Assembly (NCBI GenBank): GCA_964448045.1
Contig: CAYUVF010000012.1
Coordinates: 19,324-83,323 of the forward strand
Source of the DNA: CAYUVF01 sp964448045
GTDB lineage: Bacteria; Bacteroidota; Rhodothermia; Rhodothermales; Salinibacteraceae
Direction of reading: 5' to 3'
Length of the DNA: 64,000 bases
Positions 63,385-64,000 of the stretch are shown piece after piece. Under the pieces are notes generated by a model. The model ran no database searches, was not told where the DNA came from, and saw only the letters and a list, made by a program, of their open reading frames with translations. Made by a program: the position numbers and the translations under genes. Within the stretch, counting starts at the first letter, position 1; each line of letters begins with the position of its first letter.

Positions 63385-64000
63385 ATGATCGCCGCTTTTC
63401 TCATCGTGGCGCTCTCCATTCCCGATTCGACCCACGTCCACTACGCCAACCAAAACGTCGAGGCGCTGGAAACGATGCTGGCCGAGGCCGAGACGCGCGC
63501 CGACAGCCTGCTGTGCCGCTACCGGCTTTATCCGCTTACGGAAGACGCGACGTATCTGGAGGAGCTGCCCCGCACGCTCGACGATGGCACGGCGCGCGAG
63601 TGGGCATTGCTCTCGGGCCTCTGGGCCTTCCGCGCGGGCGAGGCGTCGTGGTTCAATGCCATCCGATACGGCCGCCGCTCGTCGGATCTGCTGGACGAGG
63701 CGAAAGCGGGCGATCCCGACGATCCGCTCGTACTGCTCATCGAAGGGCAGTCGTACCTGTTTCGGCCATCGTTCGCCGGAAAGGACGCTGAACGCGCCCT
63801 GGAGCGGTTTCATACGCTGCAATCGGCCATCGAGCAGTCCGAATCGAGTCCGGTCCCGATGACCGAGGCGCAGGTGTGGACGTGGTTTGCCCTCCGCGAG
63901 CTGGGCCGGACCAACGCCGCCGAGGTCCTCCGCGCTCGCCTCCTTGGCGCGGATCCGCCGCCGCTGTTTCGCCAGTTCCTGATGGATCCGCCCCGCTCGT
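63385..64000 (+). CDS. TPR-like helical protein, truncated by window end
   Basis: An ATG at 63385, six bases after the acyltransferase stop, opens a frame that stays open to the last base (205 codons seen). The N-terminal segment MIAAFLIVALSIPDS is a possible short signal or membrane part. The rest is helical and acidic, with TPR-like pairs (EALETMLAEAETRADSLL and AREWALLSGLWAFRAGEA). The family is not recognised. It is part of the cruF-crtB transcript by spacing. Confidence 0.65.
   Translation, partial: MIAAFLIVALSIPDSTHVHYANQNVEALETMLAEAETRADSLLCRYRLYPLTEDATYLEELPRTLDDGTAREWALLSGLWAFRAGEASWFNAIRYGRRSSDLLDEAKAGDPDDPLVLLIEGQSYLFRPSFAGKDAERALERFHTLQSAIEQSESSPVPMTEAQVWTWFALRELGRTNAAEVLRARLLGADPPPLFRQFLMDPPRS

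Overview
This 64 kb window is ordinary, densely coded bacterial chromosome of high GC content. The gene content points to a Bacteroidota lineage close to Rhodothermia (the Salinibacter/Rhodothermus group), probably salt-adapted. Evidence includes a carotenoid cluster with a CruF-type hydratase beside phytoene synthase, an HU-fold/SPOR fusion protein, a LuxE-LuxC pair without luciferase genes, a PgpH-type HD phosphodiesterase, WbqC and Nfu-N proteins, and many proteins rich in Asp/Glu. No ribosomal RNA, CRISPR array, insertion sequence or prophage was seen. There is one tRNA (Pro, GGG), followed by a clear rho-independent terminator.

Layout. 0.2-3.1 kb (+): a divergent ThiD-like protein, a LacI regulator and purC. 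3.1-5.9 kb (-): a nitrilase-family amidase, a one-cysteine peroxiredoxin and a LolC/E-type permease. 6.1-10.8 kb (+): pruA, then a tight chain of small genes (SirB1-like, membrane protein, zinc ribbon, lipoprotein, GntR regulator). 10.8-15.2 kb (-): PgpH, a RodZ-like protein, tRNA-Pro and a MerR regulator. 15.4-20.9 kb: an EamA permease (+), then a small membrane protein, fabH and sbcC (-). 21.1 kb (+): an R2-like ligand-binding oxidase. 22.1-28.9 kb (-): two CvpA paralogues, YqeY, EI and HPr, a polyprenyl synthase, adk, and a pair resembling YqjD/YqjE. 29.0 kb (+): an Nfu-N domain protein. 29.3-37.5 kb (-): a long run, in transcription order, of ParA, a penicillin-acylase-family hydrolase, an NSS transporter, two exported thioredoxin-fold proteins, LuxE and LuxC. 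37.9-41 kb (+): lnt, maf and a glutamine amidotransferase. 40.9-43.3 kb (-): folB, a PfkB kinase and two small membrane proteins. 43.6-51.5 kb (+): a large TPR protein, an outer-membrane barrel, an HU-like protein, an HU/SPOR membrane protein, ExbB and ExbD. 51.5-55.6 kb (-): YifB, a frameshifted ATP-grasp gene and a membrane dipeptidase. 55.9 kb (+): an S9 peptidase fused to an FGE-like domain. 58.7-60.6 kb (-): a patatin and a WbqC protein. 60.8-64 kb (+): cruF, crtB, an acyltransferase and a truncated TPR-like gene.

The best candidate for a poorly described system is the 43.6-51.5 kb block. It places a periplasmic TPR scaffold, an outer-membrane barrel, two HU-fold proteins (one membrane-anchored with a peptidoglycan-binding SPOR domain) and a proton-driven ExbB/ExbD motor on one strand. 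That arrangement could link the nucleoid, inner membrane, cell wall and outer membrane. Second is the translationally coupled thioredoxin/thioredoxin/LuxE/LuxC operon. Also notable are the R2lox gene with every crosslink and metal ligand intact, the ThiD-like protein that has lost its family motifs, and the S9-FGE fusion.
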